Of a stretch of DNA of 46,334 bases, positions 33,708 through 43,394 are shown in pieces. This stretch comes from Staphylococcus caprae (lineage in GTDB: Bacteria > Bacillota > Bacilli > Staphylococcales > Staphylococcaceae): contig NZ_PPRT01000019.1 in the NCBI RefSeq assembly GCF_002902725.1, forward strand, positions 1 to 46,334, read 5' to 3'. The notes under the pieces were generated by a model. That model was not told the origin of the DNA, ran no database searches, and saw only the letters and a list, made by a program, of their open reading frames with translations. Every line of letters begins with the position of its first letter. The stretch's first letter is position 1. The translations under genes were made by a program, and so were the position numbers.

Positions 33708-33740
33708 AAAAAAACCGTTAGTTTTTACTAACGGTTTTTT
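33708..33740. terminator. Bidirectional terminator
   Basis: AACCGTTAGT/ACTAACGGTT stem around a short T loop, with A-run before and T-run after. It separates the plus-strand protease gene from the minus-strand small gene at 33749-33913. Confidence 0.85.
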
Positions 33741-33748
33741 GTTATGTG

Positions 33749-33913
33749 TTACTTTTTGAGAATGGCACACACATCTTTGTAAGCATGTTTGTATTCGACT
33801 TTACTTGGATTTGCCTCAGACTTGAAACGAAAATATGCTAAGAGTTCATGATACTCCATTGTTGTTAGGTTATCTGGGATGGCGATGTCTTTTGGCAATT
33901 TTACTAGTTGCAT
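33749..33913 (-). CDS. Small hypothetical protein with GTGTGTG-type leader
   Basis: 54 residues starting MQLVKLPKDIAIPDNLTTME and ending AYKDVCAILKK, with GAAGGTGTGTGACGTCTA before ATG 33913. It is soluble with a helical C-terminal half. No family is recognised. The leader matches 10 of 11 bases of the element that the hairpin RNA at 26.95 kb could pair with, grouping it with the topoisomerase, lipoprotein and 45383-45823 genes. Confidence 0.6.
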   Translation of the reverse strand: MQLVKLPKDIAIPDNLTTMEYHELLAYFRFKSEANPSKVEYKHAYKDVCAILKK

Positions 33914-34131
33914 TAGACGTCACACACCTTCTATACATTGTATATTTTCATTGTACGCCTCTCTAAAGAAAGTAGCATCACAGTCATTTTACAATCATAT
34001 TAAGTATCTTGTAATAGAACAAAAGGTATGTGATATAATAATGCTTGAGCAAGTTGGAACGATGGTGGCTAATCTCATGAAAATGGGGTGATGCCTATGA
34101 TTTTGGTTTCTACTCCAAGAAAGGAATAGCA

Positions 34132-34209
34132 TTGTCTGATTATGAAATGCTGATGATTGTATTAACAATCATCGGTTTAGTATTAATTAGAAACGACCAA
34201 AAAAAATAA
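34132..34209 (+). CDS. Holin-like type I toxin peptide (copy 2)
   Basis: 25 residues: MSDYEMLMIVLTIIGLVLIR, then NDQKK. TTG start with AAAGGAA upstream, where copy 1 has ATG. The leader from about 34040 (GAACGATGGTGGCTAATCTC and the following 50 bases) is nearly identical to that of copy 1 on the other strand. A hairpin TAACCAT/ATGGTTA at 34207-34238 ends it. Confidence 0.78.
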   Translation: MSDYEMLMIVLTIIGLVLIRNDQKK

Positions 34210-34320
34210 CCATCCAACTTTAGCGGGTTAATGGTTATTTCGTGAAAATTTAACTCAAGCTACCGTCTTTCGAACGGGCTCACAGGGCACGAGTGTTAGC
34301 AGCACTTGTGCCTTTTTTCA
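34207..34320 (-). ncRNA. SprF-like antisense antitoxin RNA (copy 2)
   Basis: The minus-strand promoter TTTACA (34349-34354), 17 bp, TATATT (34326-34331) is the same as in copy 1. The transcript reads through the GGCACAAGTGCT hairpin segment and ends over the toxin 3' end at the stem 34207-34238 followed by T. About 85 bp (34282-34365) are almost identical to the complement of 2652-2740. Confidence 0.7.
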
Positions 34321-34407
34321 TCTTAAATATACATCAATTTGTACGATTTGTAAAATTTCTTTCATTACATTTACACGTATATTAACATCTCTTAGTCTCT
34401 CATTCTT

Positions 34408-34842
34408 CTAATGAGATTGAGCTGTTCTTCTATCAAGATATTCGTAACTAAATTTCTTACCATTATGAAGTGCATGTCCTTTGTAATTGCCTTCTAAATA
34501 ATACGCTTTATCCTCCATGAACACCCAATCAATACAACTAATGATGAAGAATTCTTCTGATGGATTAATAGTATATACTTCTTTTTTTAATTCTTTTTCC
34601 ATTTTTTTATCATAGACTTTAATTTTGAATACATATTCTGTATTTTTTTGATTAGGGAAAATGTCTAACGTATAGTGTGATGTATTACGTTTTTCTGTAA
34701 ACAAAAACTTAGGATTTAGGGATTTATTAACATATTTGATATCATCAGCTTTGGTAAATTTATATTTATACTTGAAGAACAGATATACGATAATTAGAAT
34801 TGCTATTATTACAAATAAGAGCACGTTGACCAGTAAATTCAT
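34408..34842 (-). CDS. Single-pass membrane protein
   Basis: 144 residues. Residues 1-24 are a membrane helix (NLLVNVLLFVIIAILIIVYL), followed by a beta-rich domain that probably faces the cytoplasm or surface. No family is recognised. AAAGGATG lies before ATG 34842. It is the last gene of the minus-strand mobilisation operon and faces the holin-like toxin module. It could serve entry exclusion by its position, but this is a guess. Confidence 0.6.
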   Translation of the reverse strand: MNLLVNVLLFVIIAILIIVYLFFKYKYKFTKADDIKYVNKSLNPKFLFTEKRNTSHYTLDIFPNQKNTEYVFKIKVYDKKMEKELKKEVYTINPSEEFFIISCIDWVFMEDKAYYLEGNYKGHALHNGKKFSYEYLDRRTAQSH

Positions 34843-34917
34843 CTAAACATCCTTTCTTTTTAATATTTAGTGCGCTGAGAGAAGCCTTGTGTTGCATCGA
34901 GAACGGTATTACACGTA

Positions 34918-37383
34918 TTACATCTCAAACTCGTTGTCTAATGTGTTTGTAATAATGGTATTTTGAACAAATCTTTTCTTCTTTTTATTGTTTGTTAGAC
35001 CTATATCGTCTATATTTTTTGAATCAAACTTCTCTTTGTCTAATGTATCGTTTTGTTCTTTAGTCTTATTTTCTTCCACGCTTTTAAGGAAATCGTTCCA
35101 GTCTTTACCCTCATCTGGAAGATGTGTTTTGAAAGTAATATCATTATCACTCGGATATTTGTATTTAACTTTTTCTGTCATTTGTTCTGCAAATGCTTGA
35201 CCAGGTTCGTCATTATCAACACACAAAATGACGTTCTCAGGTTCTTTCTGATATTTTTTCACGAAGTGATTAACATGCGCATAAGCATTAGTTTCTTTCA
35301 GTCCGGACATTGATGCATAGGCATTATTTTCATTAGGGTGCAAGCTAGCGTAACTCATTGCGTCAATAGGTGCTTCAAATATAAGTAAGTTATTAGGTTC
35401 AACGTTGCCAGGCTTAAAGTTAAATCCGAAATGTCCTTGGTCAGTATCTATTTTTTTGAATGGTTTTTCCCCAGTGCCTCTTAAGTCTTGACCAACAACC
35501 TTATCCTCATGGTCTTTCCACAAAAAGACGACGTTATTATATTTATCTTGTTTAATTAATCCTTGGTTTGTTAAGTCAGTAACTAATCCATCATCTATTT
35601 TTCGTGTACTAGTCAAATAATCATAAGACTTAAAAGCGTCGATTCTTTTTACATAATTATCCTCATTATAAGAGAATGAAGGAGCCTTTTTGCCTGTTAC
35701 TAAATCTTTATTGTAATTACCTATATCTTGAGAATTAAGTAATTCTACAGCATCTTTGAAGTTGTCCTTATAGAGATCCCCGGCTAATTCAGGATTCTGA
35801 ATGAACTGTATTGGGCTGCCACTCCAATTTTTGTCTCCTCTATGTGAATTCCAGAAAAAGGCGTTATCATCGGGTTTTAACATGAGTGAATCGTGTTCTA
35901 TTCCTTGGTAAAAACGTCCAGCTCGTTTGAAGCTTTGTCCAGCTAAAGTAGCAACCTCTAAAATTGACTTTTCTTCAGCAACTTTGATCTTATCTTTCAT
36001 ATTATTACTGTCTTTACTGTTATCTTTTGAAGTGGATTTTTGTTGATCTAATAATTGGGTCTTATCTTTATATTGATCGCTATTTAATTGATTCACTGAT
36101 TCTGAATATGTCATTCCGATATTAACGAGGCATCGAATAGGATCTCCACCACGTTTTTTCTCTTTATCATAATAAATATTCTTCTTTTGATTAACATAGA
36201 TATGAGGATTTGTTTTATCCTTATAATAATTACCGCGATCATGTACAATATCATGTCCATTTTGGTTAAGCACATCGATGATACTTTTATTTTTAGCAAT
36301 ATCTCTTTTTTCTTTAGATATGGATACATATTCTGACTTTCTTGAATTATGAGACACACTTGAAATTTCTGTTTTATTCTTGCTTTCCTCAGTAGTACGA
36401 TGTGTTTCTGGGTTTTCAAGAACCGAATGATCGATCTCATTTTGTATTTCTTGTAGTTTTTCATAGTCTATATTTTTGTTAATATCATTAATGAAGTTTT
36501 TTGAGGATTTTGTCACATGTCTAAGAGCATCTGCTGTATCTTTGATATCTCTCATATTATTAGAGTATTCAGCAATGTACTTAATAGAGTTTTCACTTGG
36601 TTCTATACCATAGTGTTGGCTAACGACGTATGCGACCATTTCTGCTTCCGTTTCTTTTTCTTCCAAATTTAATGACCTAGAATCATCATGATGATAAAGA
36701 GAATGTGTGAGTTCATGTATGAAAGTATGGTTTCTTTCTACAGGGTCTAGACCCTGCCTTAGACCAATAATATGATCATTATTCTTTGTTTTGGCGCTAA
36801 CACCTTTTTCAGCGCCGCCTATATCTTTATTTGAAAAAGTATGTCCTGTATAGTTATCTATAACTTCAATATTATTATCTATTGCGATTTGTTTTAATGA
36901 TTGATAAATAGATTCTGTCGCTTGAGGAGAAGAAGTATAAAGCTTTTCTCTTCTATTAGGATAGTATTCTGGTATTTCATCAGCCTTTGCATTTGTTTGA
37001 GTGACATCGAAAACCGTGGAAGGTTTATAACCATTGAATTTGCGAGTAACCTCTAATTCCTTCATTTTCACTTTATTTTTGGTATCTTGATCCACAGCGT
37101 GTAATGGCTCTAATTTGCCATCTACATCTACATATTCTTTGAATTTTGGAGCCAAGATTTTAATACCTTTTTCTCCTCGATTCACATGGAAACCTTTATT
37201 TTTGAAATGTTGGTATGAACCTACATATTGCGCTGACGGATACTGAGCTTGTATCAGTATTAGATTTCGATATGAATAATTAGGGCTTTTTGCTACAAAA
37301 TCTAAATATTCTTTTACTTTCTGAGGATCTTTTTGAAATTCTTTTACACGTTTCACCATTAAATCAGTAATTTCATTTTTCAT
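34918..37383 (-). CDS. ArdC/zincin antirestriction-primase fusion with Toprim-like end (TraC/LtrC type)
   Basis: 821 residues from ATG 37383 (AAAGGTGTGGA upstream; an in-frame ATG 18 bases earlier is less likely). The N-terminal ArdC-type ssDNA-binding domain spans 1-115 (SPNYSYRNLILIQAQYPSAQ). The metallopeptidase domain carries HELTHSLYHHDD and EKETEAEMVAYVV near 225-260. Two repeats like primase zinc-free lobes lie near 370-440 and 470-560. A DUF3991/Toprim part spans 590-760 (LLIFEAPIDAMSY, VILCVDNDEPG). Such proteins enter or act on incoming ssDNA, blocking restriction or priming the second strand. Confidence 0.85.
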   Translation of the reverse strand: MKNEITDLMVKRVKEFQKDPQKVKEYLDFVAKSPNYSYRNLILIQAQYPSAQYVGSYQHFKNKGFHVNRGEKGIKILAPKFKEYVDVDGKLEPLHAVDQDTKNKVKMKELEVTRKFNGYKPSTVFDVTQTNAKADEIPEYYPNRREKLYTSSPQATESIYQSLKQIAIDNNIEVIDNYTGHTFSNKDIGGAEKGVSAKTKNNDHIIGLRQGLDPVERNHTFIHELTHSLYHHDDSRSLNLEEKETEAEMVAYVVSQHYGIEPSENSIKYIAEYSNNMRDIKDTADALRHVTKSSKNFINDINKNIDYEKLQEIQNEIDHSVLENPETHRTTEESKNKTEISSVSHNSRKSEYVSISKEKRDIAKNKSIIDVLNQNGHDIVHDRGNYYKDKTNPHIYVNQKKNIYYDKEKKRGGDPIRCLVNIGMTYSESVNQLNSDQYKDKTQLLDQQKSTSKDNSKDSNNMKDKIKVAEEKSILEVATLAGQSFKRAGRFYQGIEHDSLMLKPDDNAFFWNSHRGDKNWSGSPIQFIQNPELAGDLYKDNFKDAVELLNSQDIGNYNKDLVTGKKAPSFSYNEDNYVKRIDAFKSYDYLTSTRKIDDGLVTDLTNQGLIKQDKYNNVVFLWKDHEDKVVGQDLRGTGEKPFKKIDTDQGHFGFNFKPGNVEPNNLLIFEAPIDAMSYASLHPNENNAYASMSGLKETNAYAHVNHFVKKYQKEPENVILCVDNDEPGQAFAEQMTEKVKYKYPSDNDITFKTHLPDEGKDWNDFLKSVEENKTKEQNDTLDKEKFDSKNIDDIGLTNNKKKKRFVQNTIITNTLDNEFEM

Positions 37384-37440
37384 ATATTCCACACCTTTCA
37401 ATACTTTTCATATTAGATTCAATCCAACTCTAAGAATATA

Positions 37441-37707
37441 CTAGTCCCAATCAACACCAACAACTTCAGCAATCATAACCTGTATCTTTTTTAGTTCGTC
37501 ATGCTTATTCATGTATTCAGATTGAGGATATTGATTGAAGTATGTTTCCATTGCTATATATTCTATAATAGCTTTTTGGTATCTATGCATGACAGTCTCA
37601 TAGTCTTCATTATTACGCTTTGCGACTTTGCTTACATATTCTATATCAGCGTACAATTCTTTTTCATACCATTTACGAAGTTCGCTGGGAGATGGGGTAT
37701 AATTCAA
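37441..37707 (-). CDS. Small hypothetical protein (mobilisation operon)
   Basis: 88 residues, TTG start 37707 behind AAAAGGAGG. It is helical, Tyr- and Glu-rich (YADIEYVSKVAKRNNEDYE). No motif is recognised. It lies between the sortase group and the ArdC-like gene on the same strand. Confidence 0.6.
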   Translation of the reverse strand: MNYTPSPSELRKWYEKELYADIEYVSKVAKRNNEDYETVMHRYQKAIIEYIAMETYFNQYPQSEYMNKHDELKKIQVMIAEVVGVDWD

Positions 37708-37748
37708 AAGAAATCCTCCTTTTCAGTTCATCATAGATACCTTGCGTA

Positions 37749-38042
37749 TTATTTTCTTTCTAGTATGCTTGCATAATCAATTGTTGGTTTTCTTGGGTTT
37801 TCCATGAGTCCTTTACTAATAATGTATGATTCACCAAGCTCTAACTCTGCAATATCGTATTTCATTTCTTCTGTAAAATCTGATACTAAATACTCTTCAT
37901 TATTATCATCAATGAGTCTTTCAAAGATTAATATGTTCTTTTCTAAGTCTTTATGAATGAGTTCGTACAAGTATTTAAGCTCAACCTCATTTTCATCAGT
38001 TAAAATAGGATCTAGATCACTTTCAAAATTAGAGTTTCTCAT
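37749..38042 (-). CDS. Small acidic hypothetical protein (mobilisation operon)
   Basis: 97 residues from ATG 38042 (AAAAAGG 9 bases upstream). ATG 38051 overlaps the ribosome site. It is very acidic (EVELKYLYELIHKDLEKNIL) with no known motif. It lies 14 bp from the sortase stop. Confidence 0.6.
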   Translation of the reverse strand: MRNSNFESDLDPILTDENEVELKYLYELIHKDLEKNILIFERLIDDNNEEYLVSDFTEEMKYDIAELELGESYIISKGLMENPRKPTIDYASILERK

Positions 38043-38056
38043 TTTTATCATCCTTT

Positions 38057-38947
38057 TTACTCAAAGTTTTTTTTAATATCTTGTGGCGCTGTTCCTATCT
38101 TCATTTTATCAACAAGTTCTCCTCTAATCATCAAACGCTGTCTTGCTTGTAAATCCTGACAGGTGATTAAAGTAATAATTTTACTGCCCTGACTATTTTC
38201 AACGACTTCACCATCATGAACACTTAGAACTTTTCTTTGTGTCGTTTTATATTGATAGATATATTTTCCATCAAAGGTATAGATATAATACCCAATTTGA
38301 ACTCGATGAAGAGGAGAAAATAATAAATTAGGTGCCTCTACATAATGACCAGCTAAAGCATAATTACCTTCACCCATCCTTTGATTGGGTTTCATAGTAC
38401 CTGCACCAACCCATAAATTTTGATCTGATACTCCCTCTAGTATAGGTAGATTCAAACCAACTTTTGGAATCGCTATGCGTCCTCTCAGATAATTTTTATT
38501 TAAGTGGGCTTTACGCATGTCTGAAGCTTTAATTGGCCGAACATTTGAGTAATCATAAACAACACCTGGATCATCTTTAAGTGGAATACTTCCATCATTA
38601 AGTGCTTTTTTTATTTCTTCTCCTGTATATTGATTACTACCACTACTATTATTATCTACTGTCGATTTATTTGTGAAATTATCCATATAACCTTTGTTTT
38701 TACTATCGTAATTTCCATTATTTTCTAACAATTTGTCTAGTTTTTTATTGTTTTTTTGAATCTTATCATTAGGTATTTCAGCCACCTCCTTATTAACATG
38801 ATGACTAATAAGAGGGGAAATAACATGTTCAAATATCGGATTACTAAATATAAATAAAATTCCAACAATAAAAGTAAGTGTTATTACTGTTACCGATATT
38901 CGACGCATCCATTTATTTTGACGATATCGTCTTTGTTCATCTAACAT
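38057..38947 (-). CDS. Class A-like sortase
   Basis: 296 residues from ATG 38947; GTG 38953 is also in frame. It has an N-terminal membrane anchor (about 17-35), a low-complexity linker to about 135, then the sortase barrel. Catalytic residues: His in ALAGHYVEAPNLLF, Cys in IITLITCQDL and Arg in RLMIRGELV. The TLITC motif and His context match class A enzymes such as S. aureus SrtA. The plasmid LPMTG and LPESG proteins are likely substrates. It sits among transfer genes rather than next to its substrates. Confidence 0.88.
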   Translation of the reverse strand: MLDEQRRYRQNKWMRRISVTVITLTFIVGILFIFSNPIFEHVISPLISHHVNKEVAEIPNDKIQKNNKKLDKLLENNGNYDSKNKGYMDNFTNKSTVDNNSSGSNQYTGEEIKKALNDGSIPLKDDPGVVYDYSNVRPIKASDMRKAHLNKNYLRGRIAIPKVGLNLPILEGVSDQNLWVGAGTMKPNQRMGEGNYALAGHYVEAPNLLFSPLHRVQIGYYIYTFDGKYIYQYKTTQRKVLSVHDGEVVENSQGSKIITLITCQDLQARQRLMIRGELVDKMKIGTAPQDIKKNFE

Positions 38948-38953
38948 TGACAC

Positions 38954-39457
38954 CTAACTCACCCCCATACTTACAGCAATAAAAATAAGTGAACTATTAA
39001 ATAGTAAGTGTACTAACATTGAGTATATTATTCTTTGCGTTTTATAAGTTAAAAAGCAAAGTAATAAACCACTAATAATGTAAGGGATGATGAACCCTGA
39101 ATGCGCTAAACCAAATAGTAATGAGCTGACACTCGCGATAATAACTGGATGATGGTATTTTTTAACAAAAAATTGGAAAAATAATTTTCTAAATATCAGT
39201 TCTTCAATTATCGGTGCAAACAACACTCCAATGATTAAAGTTATAGGATTATTAAGATAAGATTCCGATCGATCTTTAAAATCGGTTGGATGGTATAATC
39301 CTATTTTATCAGCTATGAATCCAGTAATAATTTGTGCAATAAACATAAGAAGCAAGACGCCCAATGACAGTAATATTTTTTTCCAAAGCTTTAATGGCTT
39401 TGACGGTGCTTGTCGTATTTGTTCTATCCATTTCCAATTAGGAAGGCTTACATTCAA
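38954..39457 (-). CDS. CPBP (CAAX/Abi-type) intramembrane protease
   Basis: 167 residues with four to five membrane segments. The motifs are EELIFRKLFF (EExxxR), GLAHSGF (His) and the final HLLFNSS. TTG start 39457 overlaps the topoisomerase stop (TTGA). Family members cleave within membranes or serve in bacteriocin immunity and surface-protein signal processing. Here, beside a sortase, it may process secreted proteins (inference). Confidence 0.8.
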   Translation of the reverse strand: MNVSLPNWKWIEQIRQAPSKPLKLWKKILLSLGVLLLMFIAQIITGFIADKIGLYHPTDFKDRSESYLNNPITLIIGVLFAPIIEELIFRKLFFQFFVKKYHHPVIIASVSSLLFGLAHSGFIIPYIISGLLLCFLTYKTQRIIYSMLVHLLFNSSLIFIAVSMGVS

Positions 39458-41640
39458 TTTTTGTCACTGCCTTTCTTTTGATTATTGTTAGGGAATTCAA
39501 AGGCAACTTTGTCTTCCTCTACTTTTAAAAATGCGTCAAAAGATTTGCCCTTCTTAGACTTAAAACCTTTAAGTAACGATGTCTTTTTATTTGTGATCAA
39601 TTCTTTAACCTCTTGTTCCGATATTTTTCGTTTTGCAATCTCTCCCCATATGACGAAGTCACATGAGTGCGATTGACATGGATAAAATGTTTTACCGTTT
39701 TTCATTTTTCTCTTAACGATTTGATGTGTGCCACACACTGGGCAGGTACCTAAATCGTGATTTACCTTCTTGAGGTCTTCGCTAGATATATTATTATTTA
39801 TGTAACTAGGTAACTCTTCGGAAAAACGCAAAATGAAATTCTTTGTTTTTTCAACAAATTCTTCTCTTGTACCTTCTTTCTCAGATATTGATTTCAGATA
39901 GCTTTCCCAATCTGCTGTCATTTCAACACTAGAGATTGCTGTGTTGTCCAATGCTTTACATAAAATATTACCTTTATCTGTCATATACAGTTTATTTTTA
40001 TTTACACTTATATAGTCTTTTTCAATGAGAGAGGAGACAATCTGACTTCGTGTTGCGGGTGTTCCTATACCATCTGATAAGTGTTCTTTTTTATTTTCGT
40101 CATCGACCATCTTTCCACACTTTTCCATCAAACCACCTTCACCACCTAGAGAAGCCTCTGTTAGACGCTTTGGCGGTTGTGTTTCTTTTTCATTAATATA
40201 GATATACAAAGGATTTTCTTCATTAAATATTGAATTAACTTCATATTGTGGTAAAACTTGATTTTCTTTTTGATTGTCTGAAATAACGTCTTTCCAACCG
40301 TTTTCAATAATCGTTTGTCCACTAGTAGTAAATAACAAATCATTAACTTTTAAGTTCACATATGTCTGATTATACTTATAGTCGTCTGCAAACATTGCTA
40401 AAGAATGTTCTAAAATAGCTCTATATATATTTTGTTGCTCAATAGAAAATTCACTAAATGTTTGTGGGGTTGGTCGTAGTTTCGTAACAATAATTGCATA
40501 GTGTTCTAATACTTTTTCATCATTAACATACTTATTTCTGGGTTCGCGATGGACAGGATTAAAATCCATATCAAGTATTTTTTGATATTCGCTTAAATCT
40601 TCATTAAGATACTCAAATTCAGCATGCGTTATATATGTGCAATCTGTTCTAGGATAAGAAACATAACCTTTATCGTACAATGACTGAACAATTGCTAGTG
40701 TACGTTTTAGACTATAACCCCATTTACGGTTAGCTAACTTTTGGATACCTCCTAGTTTTAATAAAGAAGGTGCAGATTTATACTTTACTTCAGAGCTTAT
40801 ATCCTCAATAATGCCCGGTTGTGGTTCGTTTGTTTGAATAGAGTGTTGTTCTAAAAATAGAATTGCTTCTTCTTTAGAAGTAAATTTACGCTTGGATTTA
40901 TCAGAAAATGATACTTTATTAATCTCATCATAAGCAGTTAACGTATAATACTTCTCTTTTTTGAAACTTTGAATGGCTTTTTCTCTTTCATAAACCATGA
41001 ACAATGTTGGGGTTTGAACACGTCCTACTGTGTACAATCCATCAATATTTTTCTTTCGTAATAAAAGCGTAAGTTGCACTGTAAAATTGAACCCAATTAA
41101 ATTGTCCGCAATTGAGCGTGCGTCTGCCTCTAAGAAAAGAGGGTATGTTTCTCCGCTTGATTTTAGGTTTTTGAAATATTTTTTTAATTCTTGAGGTTCC
41201 TGGGTATTAGCCCACAAACGTTGAATTGTGAGATTGTTGTTTTTAACATGAGGAATGAAATTCAATATACTATAAGCAATATTTTCTCCTTCTCTTTCAG
41301 GATCAGTTGCAATGATTATTGAATCATTCATATTATTGAGGTTCGTCTCAATTAATTCCTTTATTGCATAGAATTGTCGAGACGTATAAGGGAGTATTTT
41401 TCGTTTCATTTTTGAGGGGATAAATGGATAGTCTTGAAGATTCCATTTTTCATATTTACTGTCATATTCTTTGAAATCACATAAAGCCACTAAATGTCCT
41501 TTAGCCCATGTGACAATCGTTTTATCTTGTAATACAGGACTATATCCTTCAATATATGTTTCTTTTGTATCGTTAACTTCTAATGCTTCAGCATACTTTT
41601 TGCCTTGATTAGGCTTTTCAGCCAGAACTAAAATGGTCAT
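39454..41640 (-). CDS. Type IA topoisomerase III (TraI/TopB-like)
   Basis: 728 residues. The Toprim domain at the start (LVLAEKPNQGKKYAEAL, IIATDPEREGENIAYSIL) and the active Tyr in VSYPRTDCTYI near 310 are clear. A C-terminal zinc finger CPVCGTHQIVKRKM...CQSHSC lies near 645-675. Conjugative plasmids such as pSK41 carry one (TraI) to untangle DNA in transfer. The ribosome site AAAAAGGTGTGTGAAGTTAA just before ATG 41640 is exactly antisense to the loop of the hairpin RNA at 26953-26981. Confidence 0.92.
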   Translation of the reverse strand: MTILVLAEKPNQGKKYAEALEVNDTKETYIEGYSPVLQDKTIVTWAKGHLVALCDFKEYDSKYEKWNLQDYPFIPSKMKRKILPYTSRQFYAIKELIETNLNNMNDSIIIATDPEREGENIAYSILNFIPHVKNNNLTIQRLWANTQEPQELKKYFKNLKSSGETYPLFLEADARSIADNLIGFNFTVQLTLLLRKKNIDGLYTVGRVQTPTLFMVYEREKAIQSFKKEKYYTLTAYDEINKVSFSDKSKRKFTSKEEAILFLEQHSIQTNEPQPGIIEDISSEVKYKSAPSLLKLGGIQKLANRKWGYSLKRTLAIVQSLYDKGYVSYPRTDCTYITHAEFEYLNEDLSEYQKILDMDFNPVHREPRNKYVNDEKVLEHYAIIVTKLRPTPQTFSEFSIEQQNIYRAILEHSLAMFADDYKYNQTYVNLKVNDLLFTTSGQTIIENGWKDVISDNQKENQVLPQYEVNSIFNEENPLYIYINEKETQPPKRLTEASLGGEGGLMEKCGKMVDDENKKEHLSDGIGTPATRSQIVSSLIEKDYISVNKNKLYMTDKGNILCKALDNTAISSVEMTADWESYLKSISEKEGTREEFVEKTKNFILRFSEELPSYINNNISSEDLKKVNHDLGTCPVCGTHQIVKRKMKNGKTFYPCQSHSCDFVIWGEIAKRKISEQEVKELITNKKTSLLKGFKSKKGKSFDAFLKVEEDKVAFEFPNNNQKKGSDKN

Positions 41641-41671
41641 TTAACTTCACACACCTTTTTATTATTATTTT

Positions 41672-42985
41672 TTACATGTCCATTTGATTTTCCTGTTCTT
41701 GTAAATCTTTTTGAATATTTCTTTCTAGCTTTTGGTGTTCAAGTTCATGAATATAGTCATCTCTTTTACGAGCTGTTCTTTTAGATAACTTATATGCACT
41801 TTTCTTGAAAATACCCATTGCTTGTTTCATTTGATTCTTACTTTTTATTTGAGAATATGTCTTTTTCTTCTCTTTATTAAAATTATCATATTGCTTATCT
41901 TTTTCAATATTTTTCAGTTCTTTTAAAAAGGCATTACCTATATCACTTTTTATACGTTCTTTTTTATTTTCTTTATAGTCTTCGTAGTTTGAATTCTCTC
42001 CATATAATCTTTTATAGTTTTTTGTTTGCTTATCCAAAAGTTCTTCTAGTTTATCTTCACTTTCTTTATAATAAGGTGCAACATACTTTTCTATATATTG
42101 ATCAATATCTTTTTGAATGGGTTTAATCTTTTCAGAGTTATATGCCCATGATTGATTAGTAGGCGGTAATTTTTCAACCAAGTCTTTATAATCTCTCTTT
42201 TGTTGTATTAAATTCTTTAAAGAGTGAATATCAAGTTTGGAAGTTTTAGTTCTTTCTTTCGCTTTTTCTTTGATTTCTTTTTTCACCTGATCGATTTCTT
42301 TCATTAAATTAATATCTTTATAGATAGAATTAGCAAAGGTACTTTTCATATTATTAATAGTTTTTTTCCTTCTCTTACCTTTGAACTGACCTTCATACTT
42401 TCCACTTTGAATAACTTCTCTTGTATTTTCTTCTTCAGAGCTTGCGATATGAATATGAATATTGTCTGTATCATAATGGATGTTTGCACACCAAAATGTA
42501 TTTTCTTTATCCATGTTATTATCTTCAATCATTTTTCTCATCATTTTTCTTGTAGCATTTTTTACTTTAGACTCATCCAACTTATCGAGGTCTTCGTTAT
42601 ATAATTGATTATCGATAAGAAACTGATTATCAAAGGAGATAATATCTTGATACATGACATGATTTTTTTCGTCAGCTTTTTTAAATTTTTCTTTAAGCTG
42701 ATTCATTTGTTCTTTACCTATAAATTCATCTTCATTAAAACTTGATGTCGTTCTTTTTATAGCATTTTCTTTGTTATAATCAGAATCGCTTTTTAATTTG
42801 TTTATAGATATATAGTCCAAATAATTTTGAGATAGATATTCTTTTTTAGTATCTTGTTCTTTATATTCATTACTATCTTTATCTGTACTAATATAATCAA
42901 CAAATTTTTTGTAGCTTTTACCTTTAGAACTTCCTACTCTATAATTACTTGTTAAAATAATTGCAGGCAGTTGTTTTTGACTCAT
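41672..42985 (-). CDS. MOB_P-type conjugative relaxase (SmpP-like)
   Basis: 437 residues. N-terminal YRVGSSKGKSYKKFVDYI supplies the putative nucleophilic Tyr region. Motif III is ANIHYDTDNIHIHIASSEEE near 165-185, with the metal-binding HxDxxxxHxH. The C-terminal half is Lys/Glu-rich helical. It nicks oriT and leads the strand into the recipient. Similarity in layout to pWBG749 SmpP is from memory. It lies directly after two RHH genes and a repeat-rich region. Confidence 0.88.
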   Translation of the reverse strand: MSQKQLPAIILTSNYRVGSSKGKSYKKFVDYISTDKDSNEYKEQDTKKEYLSQNYLDYISINKLKSDSDYNKENAIKRTTSSFNEDEFIGKEQMNQLKEKFKKADEKNHVMYQDIISFDNQFLIDNQLYNEDLDKLDESKVKNATRKMMRKMIEDNNMDKENTFWCANIHYDTDNIHIHIASSEEENTREVIQSGKYEGQFKGKRRKKTINNMKSTFANSIYKDINLMKEIDQVKKEIKEKAKERTKTSKLDIHSLKNLIQQKRDYKDLVEKLPPTNQSWAYNSEKIKPIQKDIDQYIEKYVAPYYKESEDKLEELLDKQTKNYKRLYGENSNYEDYKENKKERIKSDIGNAFLKELKNIEKDKQYDNFNKEKKKTYSQIKSKNQMKQAMGIFKKSAYKLSKRTARKRDDYIHELEHQKLERNIQKDLQEQENQMDM

Positions 42986-42996
42986 TTATATCACCA

Positions 42997-43392
42997 CTAC
43001 AATTCTCTTCGATTTGCTAGATAATGTCTTGCATTTTCTCTAGCTCTTTCGTAATGTTTATTTACAGATTGTCCTAAAGGAACCATGTATCTTTCCATGA
43101 CTTGATCTGAATCTGAAATATCAGATAACATGTGTAACTCTATTAAAGTATTGAAATCTATACCATTTAATTTTCGTTTAATATACTGTAATTCTTCCAA
43201 AAGTTTTTCATCAGTGATATTTTTTTCATTATTATTATCCACATCCCTTTTTTTATTTCTCTCTTTAATATAGAAATCAATTAAAAATTTAAAACAATCA
43301 GTAGTGGTGGAAATATTTTTCTCTGATTTAATACTTGCTATTTTTTCATTGTATAAGTCATTTGAAAAAAAAGATTTGCGATAACTTTTCAT
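42997..43392 (-). CDS. Relaxosome accessory protein (RHH, SmpO-like candidate)
   Basis: 131 residues. The start KSYRKSFFSNDLYNEKIASI and the following helix TDCFKFLIDFYIKER fit a strand-helix-helix DNA-binding fold. The C-terminal half is helical. It is the gene just upstream of the relaxase, where pWBG749-type plasmids have SmpO, which reads the oriT subtype through its first strand. Likely targets are the repeats at 43.7-44.4 kb. Confidence 0.65.
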   Translation of the reverse strand: MKSYRKSFFSNDLYNEKIASIKSEKNISTTTDCFKFLIDFYIKERNKKRDVDNNNEKNITDEKLLEELQYIKRKLNGIDFNTLIELHMLSDISDSDQVMERYMVPLGQSVNKHYERARENARHYLANRREL

Positions 43393-43394
43393 AA

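Noticed and set aside
33879..34091. 70-residue plus-strand frame
   Set aside because: It overlaps the 54-residue minus gene and the toxin leader. The part shared with toxin copy 1 is only the leader.
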